From contig CAKZLS010000306.1 in the NCBI GenBank assembly GCA_937127205.1, positions 1-21,936 of the forward strand: 21,936 nucleotides of DNA, given 5' to 3'. Both the position numbers and the translations under genes were made by a program. Shown here one piece after another: positions 7,320 through 14,099 of this stretch (within the stretch, counting starts at the first letter, position 1; each line of letters starts with the position of its first letter). The DNA comes from an uncultured Rhodospirillales bacterium (lineage in GTDB: Bacteria; Pseudomonadota; Alphaproteobacteria; Rhodospirillales; Defluviicoccaceae). The notes below the pieces were generated by a model. That model made no database searches and was not told the DNA's origin. It saw only the letters and a list, made by a program, of their open reading frames with translations.

Positions 7320-8564
7320 ATGAATGCGATAAGAACCACATTTATGGCCGCATTGGCCGCAACCTTCATTGCCGGTGTTGCCGACGTCCGCGCAGACCCG
7401 GCGGCGGAGGCGCAGTTGGGGCCGCGTCCGTTCTTTTTGCTGGATCAACTAAAAGACAGCGCGCTCAAGGAGACGCTGGCGAAATGCGCCGACGGCCCGT
7501 TCGTCCGCAGGGATTTCTCCATTGGCCATCGGGGCGCGCCCATGCAATTCCCCGAACACACCAAGGAGTCCTACGAGGCGGCTGCGGTCATGGGTGCCGG
7601 CATCCTCGAATGCGATGTCACATTCACCAAGGACAAGGAACTGGTCTGCCGCCATTCCCAATGCGATCTCCACACCACCACCAACATTCTGGCCGTCCCC
7701 GAACTGGCGGCCAAGTGCACGGCTCCGTTCACGCCGGCTGATCCCGCCGCCGATAAAAAGGCCGGCGCCAAATGCTGCACCAGCGATATCACCCTTGCCG
7801 AATTCAAGACCCTTAAGGGCAAAATGGACGCCGCCGACAAGGCCGCCACCACGGTGGAGGAATACCTGGGCGGCACCGCCGATTGGCGCACCGATCTCTA
7901 CGTCAATCCCGGTAAGCTGATGACCCACGCCGAGAGCATCAAGCTGTTCGACGAACTCGGGGTGAAGTTTACCCCCGAACTCAAGAGCCCCAGCGTCGAC
8001 ATGCCCTTCGACGGCGACTTCACCCAGGAAGCCTATGCCCAGAAGCTGATCGACGAGTACAAGGCGGCCGGTATCGATCCGTCCCGCGTGTTCGCCCAGT
8101 CCTTCAACATCGACGACGTGCGCTACTGGATCGCCAACGAACCGGAGTTCGGCGTCCAGGCGGTCTATCTGGATGACCGTTACGACGACAAGGCCTTCGA
8201 CCACACAAACCCCGCCACCTGGTCACCCGATATGGAGACGCTGGCCAAGGAGGGCGTCAAGATCATCGCGCCGCCCATGTGGATGCTGGTGGCGCTCGAC
8301 GACAACGGAAAGATCGTGCCTTCGGTGTATGCCAAGGCGGCCCGGGACGCCGGGCTCGACATCATCACCTGGACGCTCGAACGCTCCGGTCCGCTCGATG
8401 CCGGCGGCGGCTGGTATTTTCAGACCATCAAGGATGCCACCGACAATGACGGCGTCACGCTGGAATTGCTGCACGTTCTTGCCCAGGACGTGAAAGTAAA
8501 GGGCGTGTTCTCCGACTGGCCGGCCACCACCACGTACTACGCCAACTGCATGGATTTGCCGTAG
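7320..8564 (+). CDS. Periplasmic glycerophosphodiester phosphodiesterase
   Basis: This 414-residue enzyme hydrolyses glycerophosphodiesters to glycerol-3-phosphate and an alcohol, supplying phosphate and carbon. The signal peptide (MNAIRTTFMAALAATFIAGV, likely cut after ADVRA) places it in the periplasm. The GDPD barrel begins with FSIGHRGAPMQFPEHT: His70 and Arg71 form the HRG motif and Glu79 follows. Then come ILECDV with Glu97 and Asp99, and His112 in CRHSQCD. ITWTLERSG near the end is the usual C-terminal barrel motif. It is longer than E. coli UgpQ because of a cysteine- and lysine-rich insertion around 125-200, as in secreted GlpQ-like members. GGGGAG lies 7 bases before the ATG. The upstream Pho-box-like array suggests induction under phosphate limitation. 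Confidence 0.93.
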   Translation: MNAIRTTFMAALAATFIAGVADVRADPAAEAQLGPRPFFLLDQLKDSALKETLAKCADGPFVRRDFSIGHRGAPMQFPEHTKESYEAAAVMGAGILECDVTFTKDKELVCRHSQCDLHTTTNILAVPELAAKCTAPFTPADPAADKKAGAKCCTSDITLAEFKTLKGKMDAADKAATTVEEYLGGTADWRTDLYVNPGKLMTHAESIKLFDELGVKFTPELKSPSVDMPFDGDFTQEAYAQKLIDEYKAAGIDPSRVFAQSFNIDDVRYWIANEPEFGVQAVYLDDRYDDKAFDHTNPATWSPDMETLAKEGVKIIAPPMWMLVALDDNGKIVPSVYAKAARDAGLDIITWTLERSGPLDAGGGWYFQTIKDATDNDGVTLELLHVLAQDVKVKGVFSDWPATTTYYANCMDLP

Positions 8565-8656
8565 CCGCGCACTTCGACGTTCGTCGCGTGCCTGCCCGGT
8601 GCGCGGCGGGCCGGCCGCCCCGATCGTGCGAGCGGCGACAAAAAAATGTTCCACTT

Positions 8657-8672
8657 TGTGAACCAGTTCACA
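8657..8672. promoter_or_regulatory. CRP/FNR-family binding-site-like palindrome
   Basis: TGTGAACCAGTTCACA is a perfect 7-bp-armed inverted repeat with a 2-base centre. It fits the CRP half-site layout TGTGA-N6-TCACA at every specified base. It lies 168 bases before a short ORF (8841) and 360 before the hydrolase ATG, so the controlled promoter is uncertain. Many alphaproteobacteria carry CRP-like regulators, but none is in this window. Confidence 0.4.
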
Positions 8673-8840
8673 GTTCTGCCGCTAGAAATCGACTACGGCT
8701 AGTTATCTGTCGTGAAGCGGCCTGACTGACCGTAATGGTCACGATTGAGGGGCGGCAGATCGATCGACGGAGAGGCGAGCGCCGCCGGGCACTGCAAGGG
8801 GGGCGCGGCGCCGCCAGCTCTGTCAAGAGGGGATAAAGCA

Positions 8841-8918
8841 ATGACCTCGATCATGTCTGGGGACACCAATTTCAGAGTAAAAACCCGCCGCAAGATCGGC
8901 CCTTGTTCGCGGATTTGA
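8841..8918 (+). CDS. Possible 25-residue small ORF of unknown function
   Basis: ATG 8841 is preceded by AGAGGGGATAAAGCA, a strong Shine-Dalgarno at good spacing, and opens 25 codons ending at TGA 8916. The peptide starts MTSIMSGDTNFRV and is basic towards the end (KTRRKIGP). It has no signal peptide or recognisable domain. It lies in the leader region of the hydrolase gene, downstream of the CRP-like palindrome, so it may be a leader peptide or a chance ORF. The ribosome-binding site is the only support. Confidence 0.28.
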   Translation: MTSIMSGDTNFRVKTRRKIGPCSRI

Positions 8919-8959
8919 TGCTCGCGGCCATTCGTGTCATGATTCGATCAATTGGGAGG

Positions 8960-8988
8960 GCCGGGTAACAACAATTGTAAATCCCGGC
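8960..8988. promoter_or_regulatory. Concentric palindrome upstream of the DUF900 hydrolase
   Basis: Outer arms GCCGGG (8960-8965) and CCCGGC (8983-8988) enclose the perfect inner palindrome ACAATTGT (8971-8978), with centres half a base apart. It ends 44 bases before the hydrolase ATG. It could be a two-layer operator or a leader hairpin. Only the symmetry is seen. Confidence 0.3.
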
Positions 8989-9032
8989 ACAACCCGCATG
9001 ACCGTGGAATGGGACGGCTGGGAGGCAATACC

Positions 9033-10100
9033 ATGACGACAGTTTATTTCGTGACCAATCGCGACCGGCCGAGAAAGCGCGACGCGGTGTTCGGCGAGCG
9101 GTTCAACGAGGACGGCCCACAGTTTTATCGTGTCGGACGGGCCGAGGTGGATCACGTCTCCGGTGATTGGGACGAGGGCTACAAGGTGCGTTCCGTCGAA
9201 ATCTTGGCGGAGCGGAAACCCAATCCGAAAACCGGGCGCGGCGGGCTCCTCGGCAGTTCGCGGCTGCTTCGCGAAATCCGCCACGAGGCAAAAAAGGGAC
9301 GGCGCGACGTGATCGTCCTTATTCCCGGTTTCGCCAACACCTTCGAGAGCAGCTTGCAGCGGGCCGCTCAGGTCAAGGAGCGCTACTTGATCGATCCACC
9401 CGACGGCGGCGAGCCCTACGAGCCGCACATGATCGTGTTTTCATGGCCGTCGAACGGACGGACCATCCCGCCGTGGGAGTATCACAGCGACCGCGACGAC
9501 GCAGCCGCGTCGGGGGCGGCCGCGGCACGGTTTTTTATGCGGTTCTGGGACGTTCTCAACGAGCTCGGCCGATGCGATCAGCCGATCCACATCGTCGCCC
9601 ACAGCATGGGGAACTGGGCGTTCCGCCACGCCATTCTCGGGATCAACAACTTCCTGGGCGATCCGGCAAGTTCGACGCCGGGCCGAACCAATCTGCCCAA
9701 GGTGTTCGCCAACGCCTTCCTGATGGCGGCGGACGAGGACGACGACGCGCTGGAGGATGTGAATAAGATGGGTTTGCTGCCGCAACTGGCGCGCTTTATC
9801 CACGTCTATCACAGTGCCGATGACGGCGCGCTGACCATCAGCGACACCACCAAGTTCAACCCGGACCGCCTGGGCACAAACGGGCCCCGGACGTTCAGCG
9901 GGCTGAGCAGCCGCGTCGCCGCTATCGATTGCAGCAAGGTGGACAAGACCGAGACCCTGCACGCCAATCATCAGTATTACCGCATCCGCAAGGAAGTGGT
10001 GGACGACGTGCGGGCGGTGCTGTCGGGCCGCTTTCGCGCCGACGAGATCGACAAGCGGGTCACCGTCGAATCCGGCCGCCGCTACCGCATCGAACCCTGA
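9033..10100 (+). CDS. Alpha/beta hydrolase of the DUF900 type (putative serine esterase/lipase)
   Basis: This 355-residue protein has no signal peptide or membrane segment. The beta-strand and oxyanion stretch RRDVIVLIPGFANTF lies at 90-104. MIVFSWPSNG (133-142) and YHSDRDDAAASGAAAARF follow, then the nucleophile elbow IHIVAHSMGN with Ser191. An acidic cluster AADEDDD (232-238) and NHQYY with His313 are the likely acid and base partners. This order matches the DUF900 branch of alpha/beta hydrolases, whose natural substrates are mostly unknown. The frame extends upstream to 8952, but I chose ATG 9033 because GGGAGG lies 9 bases before it and the family-like sequence begins there (MTTVYFVTNRDRP). 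It converges on the amidase gene with 12 bases between stops. Confidence 0.85.
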   Translation: MTTVYFVTNRDRPRKRDAVFGERFNEDGPQFYRVGRAEVDHVSGDWDEGYKVRSVEILAERKPNPKTGRGGLLGSSRLLREIRHEAKKGRRDVIVLIPGFANTFESSLQRAAQVKERYLIDPPDGGEPYEPHMIVFSWPSNGRTIPPWEYHSDRDDAAASGAAAARFFMRFWDVLNELGRCDQPIHIVAHSMGNWAFRHAILGINNFLGDPASSTPGRTNLPKVFANAFLMAADEDDDALEDVNKMGLLPQLARFIHVYHSADDGALTISDTTKFNPDRLGTNGPRTFSGLSSRVAAIDCSKVDKTETLHANHQYYRIRKEVVDDVRAVLSGRFRADEIDKRVTVESGRRYRIEP

Positions 10101-10112
10101 GCAGGCAGGTGG

Positions 10113-11231
10113 TTATTCGATGGTCTTGCCGGCCTGCGAACCCGGGTAGCTGAACCCGCCTTCGAACAAATCCGTCTGTTCGTCCACGTCACGATCGGTA
10201 ATGTCGATGAAGCGGGCGTCGCGCGCGACCAGTTGTTGGTAAAGCTCGGGGCGACGGTCCTTGAGATAATGAAAACCCGGCTCCGGGTGGGTCCGGCCGT
10301 AGAACGCGGGCACGCAATCGGCGACCAGCAAGGTGTCCTGTTGATGACCGGCGGCGACCACCGTGTCGCCATGGGGACCGTAAACGATGCTGTTGCCCCG
10401 GTAGTGCCAGGCGTCGCCGCCGCGGGACTCGTAGCCACAATGATTGCTGTAAGCGAAGAACAGGTTGTTGGCGAACGCATGGGCGGCGAACTGCACCCTC
10501 GACACGTCCGGGTAGGGCACGCGGCTCCGTTCGCCATTGGGCAAGCGGTAGTAGGTATCGGCCGCCGTCGGGCCGACGATCAGCTTGGCGCCTTTGAGGG
10601 CGAGAATCCGAACCAGTTCCGGAAATTCGCATTCGTAGCAATTGAGAATGCCGACAGGGAAATCCTGGATCCGGTGAACCGGGAAGTCGCTGTCGCCGAT
10701 GTCCCAGTCATCCCGTTCCTGCTGGGCATACAAATGGGTCTTGCGGTAGCTGTCCAGCAACTGCCCGTGTTCATCGATGACGGCGATACTGTCGAAATGA
10801 GAGGTCCGGCCGCCGGGACCGTCGACTTTCTCGCCATAGGGTACCACGAGGCCCATTGCGTTGTCGCGAGCGATCTGACGCGCACGGGAAATGCTGGGAC
10901 CATCTTTGTATTCCGACACCGCTCGCGCGGAGTACCGATCAAGGGTGTATCCCGGAACGAACAATTCGGGGAATGTTAGAAGGCCGACGTCGAACCGTTT
11001 GGCGTGGCCGACCGCCAATTCCAGGCGCCGCATGTTCTTATCCGTGGCGCCTTCGCCGCAGGCAGCTTCAGCCTGGTAGATGCCGAGGCGAAGACCGCTT
11101 CCGGGTTTGGGGATCTCGGCGTAGATGGATGTCCGGTATTGGAGCCGGCGATAGCTTTCTTCGACGGTATCGTTGTATTGCGGCGTGCCGTCGTTGGCCC
11201 GCTCAGCCAGCGGGGTATCGCGCGTTGTCAT
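10113..11231 (-). CDS. Carbon-nitrogen hydrolase (nitrilase superfamily), amidase-like
   Basis: This 372-residue cytosolic enzyme has the full catalytic set of the superfamily: Glu89 in LLTFPELFVPGYT, Lys164 in SYRKTHLYAQ, and the nucleophile Cys198 in GILNCYECEFPELVR. It should hydrolyse a C-N bond in an amide or nitrile; sequence style (CYECEFPE, RILALKGA) favours an amidase. An N-terminal extension of about 45 residues precedes the first core strand (LRLGIYQAEAA), and the C-terminus is also longer than in minimal amidases. I chose ATG 11231 (MTTRDTPLAERAND) over the frame limit at 11288, whose extra residues look like translated leader. The Shine-Dalgarno is weak. The substrate is not predictable. 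It runs convergently with the hydrolase gene. Confidence 0.9.
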   Translation of the reverse strand: MTTRDTPLAERANDGTPQYNDTVEESYRRLQYRTSIYAEIPKPGSGLRLGIYQAEAACGEGATDKNMRRLELAVGHAKRFDVGLLTFPELFVPGYTLDRYSARAVSEYKDGPSISRARQIARDNAMGLVVPYGEKVDGPGGRTSHFDSIAVIDEHGQLLDSYRKTHLYAQQERDDWDIGDSDFPVHRIQDFPVGILNCYECEFPELVRILALKGAKLIVGPTAADTYYRLPNGERSRVPYPDVSRVQFAAHAFANNLFFAYSNHCGYESRGGDAWHYRGNSIVYGPHGDTVVAAGHQQDTLLVADCVPAFYGRTHPEPGFHYLKDRRPELYQQLVARDARFIDITDRDVDEQTDLFEGGFSYPGSQAGKTIE

Positions 11232-11348
11232 GATAGGTGCTCGATCTTTTAACAATGATCTCTTAAGCCCGAAAGCGAAGCATAGCACGACGAGGGCCTG
11301 ACGAAAGCATCTGGAAAGATGACCGAAGTCCGCACCAGGATTCCACCA

Positions 11349-11564
11349 TCAGCGATCGGAGTCTTCGGCGAGGTGGCCGACGCAGCAGGTGATGTCGCCG
11401 CGCAGAGACTCCACCATCTCGATGGCCTCTTCGCGGGTGGAACAAGTGCCCCGGCTTCCGCCATCCATCCCGAACGGCATCGCCTCCCACCCGTTTTCAC
11501 CGTCGACGACGACCGCGGTACCGCCGTCAGCCGTGCTCATGATCCGTGAATGGCTCCATTCCAT
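11349..11564 (-). CDS. Small hypothetical protein, 71 residues
   Basis: I do not recognise a family. The gene is credible because GAGGAGACAAGCG precedes the ATG, a strong Shine-Dalgarno at good spacing. The protein has an orderly pattern: strand-like GGTAVVVDGENGWEAMPFG, a short Cys-containing loop, then an amphipathic helix TREEAIEMVESL, and DITCCVGHLAED at the end. The layout of a strand, a Gly-Trp, a TREEA helix and a short strand recalls small single-domain proteins such as the DUF2188 kind, but this is only a resemblance. Three cysteines (one single, one adjacent pair) could bind metal or be redox-active. It lies upstream of and parallel to the amidase gene, 117 bases away, and could be co-transcribed with it. 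Confidence 0.6.
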   Translation of the reverse strand: MEWSHSRIMSTADGGTAVVVDGENGWEAMPFGMDGGSRGTCSTREEAIEMVESLRGDITCCVGHLAEDSDR

Positions 11565-11808
11565 CGCTTGTCTCCTCGTTACGTCAGTCCTTACATGGGG
11601 ATGGCGGACACTGGGGCCAAGCGCATCGAGCGGCGACTCGGCTAGTGGTCCCAGCGACCGGGTTCCATCTCGCCAATACCCCCAAATCGTGGTAGACTTT
11701 CTCCCGTTTCCATAGGTGTTGATTTGGGTCTCTTAAGGAGCCCGTCCCAGTGCAGGGTGCCACTCCGGCGCGGCAAGAATGACGTCGAAACCTAGGGAGA
11801 AAACCTCG

Positions 11809-12015
11809 ATGGCTGATCAAACTTCTTCGGACAAATGGACCATCGCCGGCGTGTCCCTCGCGGCCCGAAAGACCGCGCGCGCGGCCGCCCGACGGGAGGA
11901 CATGAAATTGGGAGAATGGATCGAACGGGCGGTCAGGCAAGCCGCCGAGCCTCGGGTCACGAGGCCCATCCAAAGGCGGGTCTCGGACCACCGGCCCAAC
12001 CGGCGGTATTTTTGA
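11809..12015 (+). CDS. Small basic protein with a WTI.GV...R..A..AA.R....LGEW motif
   Basis: This 68-residue protein starts at ATG 11809 behind GGGAGAAAACCTCG. The frame reaches up to 11779, but that start has no ribosome-binding site. The core reads WTIAGVSLAARKTARAAARR followed by EDMKLGEWIERAVRQ. This one-strand, two-helix pattern looks like a ribbon-helix-helix fold. Similar stretches, with Trp, Gly-Val, an Ala/Arg-rich helix and LGEWL, are known at the N-terminus of large alphaproteobacterial PodJ-like localisation and SEL1-repeat proteins. Here the motif stands alone with a short Arg-rich tail. It might bind DNA or act as a polar localisation adaptor. The role is unknown, and it lies between two unrelated genes. 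Confidence 0.6.
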   Translation: MADQTSSDKWTIAGVSLAARKTARAAARREDMKLGEWIERAVRQAAEPRVTRPIQRRVSDHRPNRRYF

Positions 12016-12153
12016 ACCGCTGGCTGACTGCTGATTGACGGCCGGTTTGTCCGTTGTGGAACGATCCGGCTGATTTCGCTTGGCGCCAGCAAGCTGCGGC
12101 GTGGTGACCGGCGTCGCGGATGTGCGTTTGGGCGCGCCAGTCCCTTGCGGAAA

Positions 12154-12201
12154 ACCCCGAAAGACCGTCACAATGTGACGGCGAGAACGAGATTTCGGGG
12201 T
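12154..12201 (+). promoter_or_regulatory. Nested palindrome/hairpin abutting the exonuclease ribosome-binding site
   Basis: Outer arms ACCCCGAAA (12154-12162) and TTTCGGGGT (12193-12201) are perfect 9-bp complements. They enclose a perfect inverted repeat CCGTCACAATGTGACGG (12165-12181; 8-bp arms, one central base). The outer arm ends directly at the GGAGGGG Shine-Dalgarno (12202-12208) of the gene starting at 12212. The CCCC of the left arm could alternatively pair with that purine run. The inner palindrome could be a protein operator and the whole an RNA switch or thermosensor-like leader. The structure is seen; the roles are inference. Confidence 0.5.
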
Positions 12202-12211
12202 GGAGGGGACG

Positions 12212-13618
12212 ATGAGCGCATTGAAAGGCAGTACTCAGGCCGCGATCCGATGGTCGCTGCTGGTGGTTATCGCGGCGTTCGTCGGGCTGTGCGTTCTGCT
12301 CGGTATCGACGCCTTTCCGAAGCTGATCGATGCCGGTCCGCAGGAGTGGGTGTTTATCGCCTGCCTGGTTATCGGCGGTCTCGCGCTCTCTTATGTTTAC
12401 GCTGCGCTCAGGGATCACTTTCGCGGGCTCGAGCGGCTGCGCGGCGATGTCCTGACCATGGCCAGCCGGGCGCATGCGGTGATCCCGCCGGACTCGGCCG
12501 ACGACGGCGGCGCCGAGCTCAAGCAGATCCATCAGGCGGTGCGCCAACTGGCGGATTACGTGAAGCGGACGGAGGCGGTTCCCGATACCCATCTGGAGAG
12601 CATTCTCAGGTCGTTCTCGCTGCCGATCATCGTCACCTCGCCCGAGGGCGTGGTCGGGATGGTGAACGAATCCGCCAAGGACTTGCTCGCCCCAGGCGCT
12701 CTCGCGGTAGGGCAACACATATCCGCCTCCGTCGATGCGGACTCGTTCCGTGCCGCCGTGCTGTCGGCCGGCGATCCCTACCGGCCGGTGTCCACGACCC
12801 TTAATGTGCCCGACCGCGAACCGTTGGCGGCCAAGGTGGTGCGCTTGCACGAAGGCGGCATCGTCGTCCATTTCCTCGCCGATCCCGCCGCCGGGGCGCT
12901 GGCGCTGGAGTACGATCTCGAAGTGCTGGACCCGCTGCCGGAACCGGGCCCCATCGCCGACGACACGCCGCTCGCCGCGCTTCCCATGCTGGTTCTGGAC
13001 ACGGAAACCACCGGTCTCGACGTCAAGAACGACCGGGTGGTGTCCATCGGCGCCGTTCGCATGGTGGGCCAGCGGGTGTTCAGGCATGTGACCTTCCACC
13101 AGTTGTGCAACCCGCACCAACCCATTCCGCCGGCCGCGACCCGTGTTCACCACATCAGCGACGACGAGGTCGCCGTCGCGCCGGACTTTGCCGAAACCTG
13201 GGGAAGCTGCAAGCCGCTGCTCGAGGGCACGGTAATGGTCGGCTACAACATTCCCTTCGACATCGCCATGCTCCGCCACGAAAGCCGCCGCGCCGGTCTG
13301 CCGTGGCAGGACCCGCCGTTTCTCGACATTCTTTTGCTGGGCGTCGCCTTGATCGACGACCTCCCCAACGACAACCTGGAGGGACTGACCCAATACCTCG
13401 GGGTCGATGTGAGCGACCGGCACAACGCTCTCGGTGACAGCTTGGTGGAGGCCGAGACGCTGGCCTGCCTGCTGCCGCGTCTCAAAGACAAGGGGATCGT
13501 CACCTACGGCGACGCGACGGCGTTTTCCCAAAAGGCCAAGCGGATCCTCGATGGCCAAAAACGATCGGGCTGGTACGACGATTCCGCCGGTATCGAACAA
13601 GTTGAGCAGGCCGGCTGA
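12212..13618 (+). CDS. Membrane-anchored PAS-like / DEDDh 3'-5' exonuclease fusion (DnaQ-like)
   Basis: This 468-residue protein starts at ATG 12212, with GGAGGGG 3 bases upstream. Two hydrophobic segments (about 13-32 and 46-65) anchor it in the inner membrane. A charged linker that may form a coiled coil (66-125) follows, as in signalling proteins. Then comes a PAS-like domain (about 125-225, SFSLPIIVTSPEGVVGMVNESA). The C-terminal half is a DEDDh exonuclease: VLDTETTGLD (Asp263, Glu265), VGYNIPFDIAML (Asp350), and DRHNALGDS (His404, Asp409), all catalytic residues present. It resembles the proofreading epsilon subunit of DNA polymerase III, but the anchor and sensor domain argue against a replisome role. 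A sensory or membrane-linked nuclease that clears DNA or RNA ends is more likely. Related fusions exist in other proteobacteria under generic names. Confidence 0.85.
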   Translation: MSALKGSTQAAIRWSLLVVIAAFVGLCVLLGIDAFPKLIDAGPQEWVFIACLVIGGLALSYVYAALRDHFRGLERLRGDVLTMASRAHAVIPPDSADDGGAELKQIHQAVRQLADYVKRTEAVPDTHLESILRSFSLPIIVTSPEGVVGMVNESAKDLLAPGALAVGQHISASVDADSFRAAVLSAGDPYRPVSTTLNVPDREPLAAKVVRLHEGGIVVHFLADPAAGALALEYDLEVLDPLPEPGPIADDTPLAALPMLVLDTETTGLDVKNDRVVSIGAVRMVGQRVFRHVTFHQLCNPHQPIPPAATRVHHISDDEVAVAPDFAETWGSCKPLLEGTVMVGYNIPFDIAMLRHESRRAGLPWQDPPFLDILLLGVALIDDLPNDNLEGLTQYLGVDVSDRHNALGDSLVEAETLACLLPRLKDKGIVTYGDATAFSQKAKRILDGQKRSGWYDDSAGIEQVEQAG

Positions 13619-13665
13619 GGCTTTGCGCCTCGCCGGCCACGATCTTACCGCAAAATCACCATGTG

Positions 13666-13980
13666 CTATTTGACCGAGATGTTGTTTTGCACTTCCTTGA
13701 CGCCGTCCACGCTTGCGGCAACATCACCCGCGAGTTGCTTGGTTTGCTCCGTGTCGACGAAGCCGCTTAACTGGACAATGCCTTTGAACGTTTCGACGTT
13801 GATGTCGAAGATGCTCAGAGCTTCATTGCCAACGATCTGGGCCCGCACTTTATTGCTGATGACCGAATCGTCGACGTATTCTCCGGTGCTTTCGCTCGTG
13901 CTTGAACCGGCGCAGGCCGCTACCGATACGGCCAAAAAGCCGACCATGAAAAGTGACAAAATCAGACGTGCTTTTCTCAC
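13666..13980 (-). CDS. BON-domain lipoprotein
   Basis: This 104-residue envelope protein starts with GTG 13980, preceded by GAGGAACTTTAAG. The signal sequence (LILSLFMVGFLAVSVAAC) ends in a lipobox with Cys23 as the lipidated residue. A Ser/Thr-rich linker leads to a single BON domain (about 37-104): DSVISNKVRAQIVGNEALSI, DINVETFKGIVQLSGFVDT and a final VDGVKEVQNNISV strand. BON domains bind membranes or envelope components; relatives such as OsmY and DolP respond to osmotic and envelope stress. The gene converges on the exonuclease gene and is divergent from gadB across 119 bases. An EcfG-like promoter motif faces it, which suggests general stress control. Confidence 0.88.
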   Translation of the reverse strand: MRKARLILSLFMVGFLAVSVAACAGSSTSESTGEYVDDSVISNKVRAQIVGNEALSIFDINVETFKGIVQLSGFVDTEQTKQLAGDVAASVDGVKEVQNNISVK

Positions 13981-14042
13981 CTTAAAGTTCCTCTTTATCC
14001 ATAAACAATGGCGCCGCTTTCACACCGGCCCAGCTTCTGATT

Positions 14043-14067
14043 AACACAACCGCCATGCTAACGTTCC
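14043..14067 (-). promoter_or_regulatory. EcfG-like (general stress sigma) promoter motif for the BON lipoprotein
   Basis: Read on the minus strand: GGAAC (14063-14067), 16 bases, then TGTT (14043-14046). The alphaproteobacterial EcfG consensus is GGAAC-N16/17-CGTT, so one base deviates. It would start transcription about 55 bases before the GTG of the BON lipoprotein, a typical stress-gene product. A single hit of this length can arise by chance. Confidence 0.35.
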
Positions 14068-14099
14068 GCTAACCGCCGCCAAACAGGAGAATTCCAACC

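Larger units (their letters stand above)
8565..9032. other. 468-base intergenic stretch with palindromes and possible short ORFs
   Basis: Between the GDPD and hydrolase genes there is no long credible gene. The stretch holds a GC-rich tract (about 8590-8640), a CRP-type palindrome (8657-8672), a 25-codon ORF with a good ribosome-binding site (8841-8918), a concentric palindrome (8960-8988) and a 12-codon ORF that overlaps the hydrolase start (8998-9036). A 64-codon minus-strand frame at 8699-8893 shows no family resemblance. Confidence 0.5.

Noticed and set aside
8699..8893. 64-codon minus-strand frame in the GDPD-hydrolase gap
   Set aside because: No good start signal and an irregular, proline-rich translation without resemblance to any family.
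11957..13600. 547-codon minus-strand open frame
   Set aside because: It is antisense to the exonuclease gene, which carries all catalytic motifs and a good ribosome-binding site. The antisense product has no recognisable fold.
13617..13631. GAGGC-TTTGC-GCCTC hairpin between the convergent exonuclease and BON genes as a terminator
   Set aside because: It begins inside the exonuclease stop codon and lacks a T-tract on either strand, so I did not list it as an intrinsic terminator.
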